Source of the DNA: Winogradskyella algicola
Lineage (GTDB): Bacteria > Bacteroidota > Bacteroidia > Flavobacteriales > Flavobacteriaceae
Length of the DNA stretch: 64,000 nt
Direction of reading: 5' to 3'
Assembly (NCBI RefSeq): GCF_005869935.1
Contig: NZ_SZQF01000001.1
Coordinates: forward strand, 62,001-126,000
Shown: positions 61,701-64,000 of the stretch, piece after piece
Numbering within the stretch: position 1 is the stretch's first letter
Layout: each line of letters begins with the position of its first letter
The notes under the pieces: generated by a model
The model's database searches: none
The model's input: the letters and a program-made list of their open reading frames with translations, nothing else
Told to the model about the DNA's origin: nothing
Made by a program: the position numbers and the translations under genes

Positions 61701-62999
61701 ACCACTTGGATCTAAATAAGTTATAGTTGGCTGCGCCTCAATATTGTCAGGAATACCGTCATCGTCCGCATCAATATCCATAAAATCTGGATTAAAAATT
61801 CCGTCTGTATTTATAGGCACGTTTCCTGTACCAGCTGTTTGTGGTATTCCCATGGTCGCAACTAGCTTCCCAACTTTACCATCTGCCATACCATCTTTAT
61901 TGCTATCTGTCCCATTAGATTCTAGAACATCTGTAATGCCGTCATTATCGCTATCTTTATCAAAATGATTAGGAACACCATCTGAGTCGAAGTCTAAATT
62001 TTCACATATTCCATGCGTATTTAGAACACAAAAGTCTGAATCTTCGTAATTTGGAATACCATCTAAATCATGATCTGCTGAAGGATCTATATTATTGGAT
62101 TCATCTACGTCTTTTATGCCATCATTATCATCATCTAGATCATCAACATCACTCATTCCATCCTTGTCGTAATCGGGTAAGGTAAGAATGAACATCTTAC
62201 CATCACCATTATCTTCAGTAGCAGCAGTTATTGTAGCCTTAGTTATTAACGAACCAGTAGGTGCGATATCATCTAAGTAAAAAAGTGCAATTCCTATGGT
62301 CCCCTTATTACCAACAACCCTATCACTTAACCAATAATCAGTTCCAGTAGGTGGTGGACTCACAGCTCCTGGTGTACCTAAACCATTTGGTCCACCTGTA
62401 CCTGTGCCGCCAAACCCATAACGAATAGTCGTTTGATTTATAAATGTTTCACCTAAAGACTGCTCAACAGTACTATCTTCTGGATAGCCAAAAAATTCTA
62501 TATGCAAACAATTGTTTGCGTTACGCTCAGTAACTGCAATTACACCACTAGAACTGGCAACTATGCCGCCACTGTAAAATAAAGTGTGTTTTTGTGCATC
62601 GGTTGTTGCTTCAGAAATGAAATCGTTACAGATGTCATCACCATTTCCGTTAGCTTCGAAAAAATAATTAAGATTTAAAGACTGAAAAGCATCTAATGCG
62701 GTTTCATCCCAAGTTGGGCTGTCACTCTTGTTTTCGATTCTAACGCCATTTTTTGCAATCTTATTAATGTTATGGCCTGCAGGACCAAGTTGTGTCATTT
62801 CATAAGCTGATGGCACACCAAAGTTGAAATATATGTTACCGTTAACAGTAATACTTTCAATAGTTGCTGGGTGATTTTGATGAGTTTGTATATCGCTCCA
62901 TTGAAATGTTACACCAGACTGAATGCTAGGTGCATTTGTTTGAGCCGTTGCACTTGAGACCGCGCCAAAAAAAAGAAAATAGAAAATAGTTTTGTACAT
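58743..62999 (-). CDS. Large type IX-secreted protein: TSP3 calcium repeats, LamG domain, sorting domain
   Basis: 1418 residues. Signal peptide (MYKTIFYFLFFGAVSSATAQ). Residues about 270-520 are thrombospondin type 3-like calcium repeats (DYDKDGMSDVDDLDDDNDGI, DFDSDGVPNHFDKDSDNDGI, DTDGDGIYDYVDTDSDNDNI). A laminin-G-like domain lies at about 545-720 (DFDGVDDYLTGNSLMNSLGE, VTIMAWIKID, EWHHVAGVFTNTTGLLTLYI, FDGSIDEVRVFNKALSDEQI). A long beta-rich region follows, then a module also found in the next gene, and a type A type IX C-terminal sorting domain (about 1345-1418: NPNNRAIKQIDVVNMLGQSV ... GAYIITLTTDTNTVLTKKII). It is therefore a cell-surface or secreted, probably glycan- or cell-binding, protein. 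Ligand unknown. Confidence 0.9.
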   Translation of the reverse strand: MYKTIFYFLFFGAVSSATAQTNAPSIQSGVTFQWSDIQTHQNHPATIESITVNGNIYFNFGVPSAYEMTQLGPAGHNINKIAKNGVRIENKSDSPTWDETALDAFQSLNLNYFFEANGNGDDICNDFISEATTDAQKHTLFYSGGIVASSSGVIAVTERNANNCLHIEFFGYPEDSTVEQSLGETFINQTTIRYGFGGTGTGGPNGLGTPGAVSPPPTGTDYWLSDRVVGNKGTIGIALFYLDDIAPTGSLITKATITAATEDNGDGKMFILTLPDYDKDGMSDVDDLDDDNDGIKDVDESNNIDPSADHDLDGIPNYEDSDFCVLNTHGICENLDFDSDGVPNHFDKDSDNDGITDVLESNGTDSNKDGMADGKVGKLVATMGIPQTAGTGNVPINTDGIFNPDFMDIDADDDGIPDNIEAQPTITYLDPSGIGNLFVDFNEDGVDDAYGTFLVPEDTDGDGIYDYVDTDSDNDNIPDIEENGMSNVLLGIDSDFDGLDNNFEGANTNDPLDVNDEIDNPNISILPDSDGDLSSGGDLDYRDLFNINPSATATIDFDGVDDYLTGNSLMNSLGEVTIMAWIKIDPNNANQTYSTIVGEDIAYRIFTQNGNKIVFGAYTATSGRNLYAPGIINYNEWHHVAGVFTNTTGLLTLYIDGVEVASATKGGMVGGVLSGSANANGNFEVGRKSTNVTNKEYFDGSIDEVRVFNKALSDEQIQQMVYQEIENNNGIVTGSIIPKDLIDTKTLETVSWNNLIGYYPMSGIKNSTTVDYSGNNKTLRLVNITTVQEQTAPMPYVTTTDGPWTTEGTWLHGDVWDIEEVNDNKNWSIVQINNNITSNSSHTSLGLIVEYDKKFTITGNNKIENSYYLELNGAIDLEGDSQLIQTKHSDLVTSASGKILRRQEGNSSVYWYNYWSSPVGSTSVTTLSDNNTSSNNNNNTNFNISMLKHPNGNNFQFTNSYHEVGKISTYWLYTYKNGVTYYDWAWLNTSNPVEPGVGYTQKGTGVGTEQQYLFEGKPNNGTIIVPVSDTGGSGSVPAVSKTDYLLGNPYPSALDIHKFIDDNIGVIDGTLQLWQQWSGDSHILDEYNGGYAQVNKTGAIRAYQFVGIEGDTNGSQDGTKVPTRYLPVGQGFMTEIVSNGNIIFNNDQRIFIKESDANGTYNSGSVFFRGNPNPQTSTEQNSSDSEESVMQKIRIEFNSVDGPQTRRELLLGFSEDTSDEFDYGYEAKNTEENDDDLNLVMANEKYTIQAYSVIEEDKVVPLVLNASGVYNYTIKLTETENIPEDQEIYLRDNLTNAYYNLRQGEPYEFLSEAGEFNNRLEIVFQGESASLSQTDEIIEDLDMYYAISRKKLVILNPNNRAIKQIDVVNMLGQSVYTINNVFEGSYNEYDLHNINTGAYIITLTTDTNTVLTKKIIVK

Positions 63000-63184
63000 A
63001 AGCCTTATAATTTAGGGACTAACTTTTATGCACTTAAAACAAATTTTATGTCAATGGAATTATAAACTTTGAGGGAAGTCTGTGTTTAATTTATATCGTT
63101 AGGAAAAAAACACACTTTACAATAGTAATGATTATCAACGAGTTAAAAAAATAAAATATCGATAAAATACATGTTTTATCCGAC

Positions 63185-63208
63185 AAAATGCTGAATCTGC
63201 AGCATTTT
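63185..63208 (-). terminator. Hairpin after the stand-alone sorting-module gene
   Basis: AAAATGCTG - AATCTG - CAGCATTTT, a 9-bp stem adjacent to the stop codon at 63210. The T-run is short, so termination is likely but weak. Confidence 0.6.
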
Positions 63209-63209
63209 A

Positions 63210-64000
63210 TTATATTCTTACCAATATCTTTTTGGTTAAAATATCTTTAGTTTCTGTAATCAATCTTACAATATATACACCTGTACTCATATTACTAAGC
63301 GTATACTCTATGTGCTGATTTTCATTTTCAACGATCTTATTTTCAACTATTTGACCAGAAATAGTATACGTTTCTATATTGCTAATCTTTACATTTTTTG
63401 GGTTATGAACAATAATTGTATTTGAATTGGCAATAAAATTTATATCAATATCTTCAAGTTCAAACTCAGATTGCGATAATGTTTGGGTTTTGAAAAATAT
63501 CTCGAATCTATCTGTAAAAAAGCCAGGATCTGATGAAAATTGAAATGCATCACCACTTCTTAAATCATAAATATTCCCTGTGTATTTGTCTCTCAATCTA
63601 ATACTCTGGTCTCCCATATTATCCATAGAAGTCAATTGAATAGTGAAGTCATAATTTCCAGTACTTTGTAGAGCTAATGGCACTAATTTTTCTTCAGTAA
63701 TTGGTCCATAGGCTTGTACAAGCATAAGTTCTTCATCTAAAATTAGGTTTAAATCGTCAGCAAGAACATCTAAATTTTTAGTTTCGTACCCATCATCAAA
63801 ACTGTCAGATGTCATTGAGCTAAAACTTAGTTGAAGTTCTCTTGCTACCTCTAATCCGTCTAAGCTGATAAATTCTAAAGTAAATCTTTGCATTTCATCT
63901 GCAACACTGTTACTTGATGTGTTTTGTGCAATTGAAACTTGTGTATAGCTAAAAGCTAAAAGAACAAATAGTGTAACGTTTTTCAGGTTAAGTAGTTTTG
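63210..64000 (-). CDS. Small type IX-secreted protein made of the shared C-terminal module (5' end just outside window)
   Basis: The minus-strand frame stays open to the window edge. The visible N-terminal part is KLLNLKNVTLFVLLAFSYTQ then VSIAQ, a signal peptide, so only a few residues including the start are missing. The mature part (about 240 residues) is collinear with the last ~290 residues of the 1418-residue neighbour: RELQLSFSSMTSDSFDDGYE vs RRELLLGFSEDTSDEFDYGY, DDLNL, then a type A sorting domain (NPKNVKISNIETYTISGQIV ... GVYIVRLITETKDILTKKIL). It lacks the TSP3 and LamG parts. It is a stand-alone version of the shared tail, probably from duplication. An internal Met at 63893 exists but would drop the signal peptide. 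Confidence 0.82.
   Translation of the reverse strand, partial: KLLNLKNVTLFVLLAFSYTQVSIAQNTSSNSVADEMQRFTLEFISLDGLEVARELQLSFSSMTSDSFDDGYETKNLDVLADDLNLILDEELMLVQAYGPITEEKLVPLALQSTGNYDFTIQLTSMDNMGDQSIRLRDKYTGNIYDLRSGDAFQFSSDPGFFTDRFEIFFKTQTLSQSEFELEDIDINFIANSNTIIVHNPKNVKISNIETYTISGQIVENKIVENENQHIEYTLSNMSTGVYIVRLITETKDILTKKILVRI

Noticed and set aside
63120-63145. Fur-like box around TAATGATTATCAACG
   Set aside because: Only about half of the palindrome matches and it is not positioned at a recognisable promoter.

Overview
The window is AT-rich chromosomal DNA from a gliding flavobacterium (Bacteroidota, family Flavobacteriaceae; genus not determinable by eye). The signs are the mutY-ssb-gldE-gldD gliding cluster, type IX secretion C-terminal sorting domains, a carboxypeptidase-like-domain TonB receptor, a hybrid two-component system (HTCS), promoters of the TTTG / TAnnTTTG type, several TTG starts and an absence of Shine-Dalgarno sequences. 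No tRNA, rRNA, CRISPR array, transposase or prophage is visible, and no gene-free stretch exceeds 300 bases.

Layout. 1-3525: a GlcNAc / N-glycan salvage group (end of a GH20 hexosaminidase, FucP/NagP-type permease, aspartylglucosaminidase). 3559-17144: an accessory signalling and surface-fibre locus: TPR histidine kinase, LytTR regulator, S74 (endosialidase-chaperone) fibre protein, aldehyde dehydrogenase, a small secreted protein, a 1329-residue HTCS, a small membrane protein and a second fibre protein ending in a C1q-like domain. 17410-24596: polA, a DJ-1/PfpI protein, a YgiQ radical SAM protein, a Sua5-type tRNA modification enzyme and a universal stress protein. 24758-30459: rplM-rpsI, rpsB-tsf, pyrH-frr and an outer-membrane barrel protein. 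30513-36277: RNase G, a 29-residue basic protein, HU, then mutY-ssb-gldE-gldD. 36348-46534: TonB receptor, pgi-M23-kynA-DUF3108 operon, tyrosine catabolism (hppD, hmgA). 46746-58625: PlpD-like patatin, uvrC, a RimK/retropepsin/desuccinylase group, 5-formyl-THF cyclo-ligase, lspA, a DksA-like protein, ileS. 58743-64000: two type IX-secreted proteins sharing a C-terminal module.

The most notable signal is in the accessory locus. Three pairs of direct repeats (TTCACTAAAAA type), each pair offset by exactly 21 bp, lie before the LytTR regulator gene, before the S74 fibre gene and in a gene-less stretch after it. A 21-bp offset is the geometry expected for LytTR-domain binding, so this looks like a small autoregulated regulon driving a self-processing surface fibre. 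The third pair is followed by a copy of the fibre promoter block and by a terminator but no gene, which looks like a relic cassette. Four terminator-like hairpins share a loop ending TAGGGA, and two of these have no obvious gene upstream.

Small palindromic repeats are common. They occur in spacers, directly against start or stop codons, and in frame inside polA and the Sua5 gene at inter-domain linkers.
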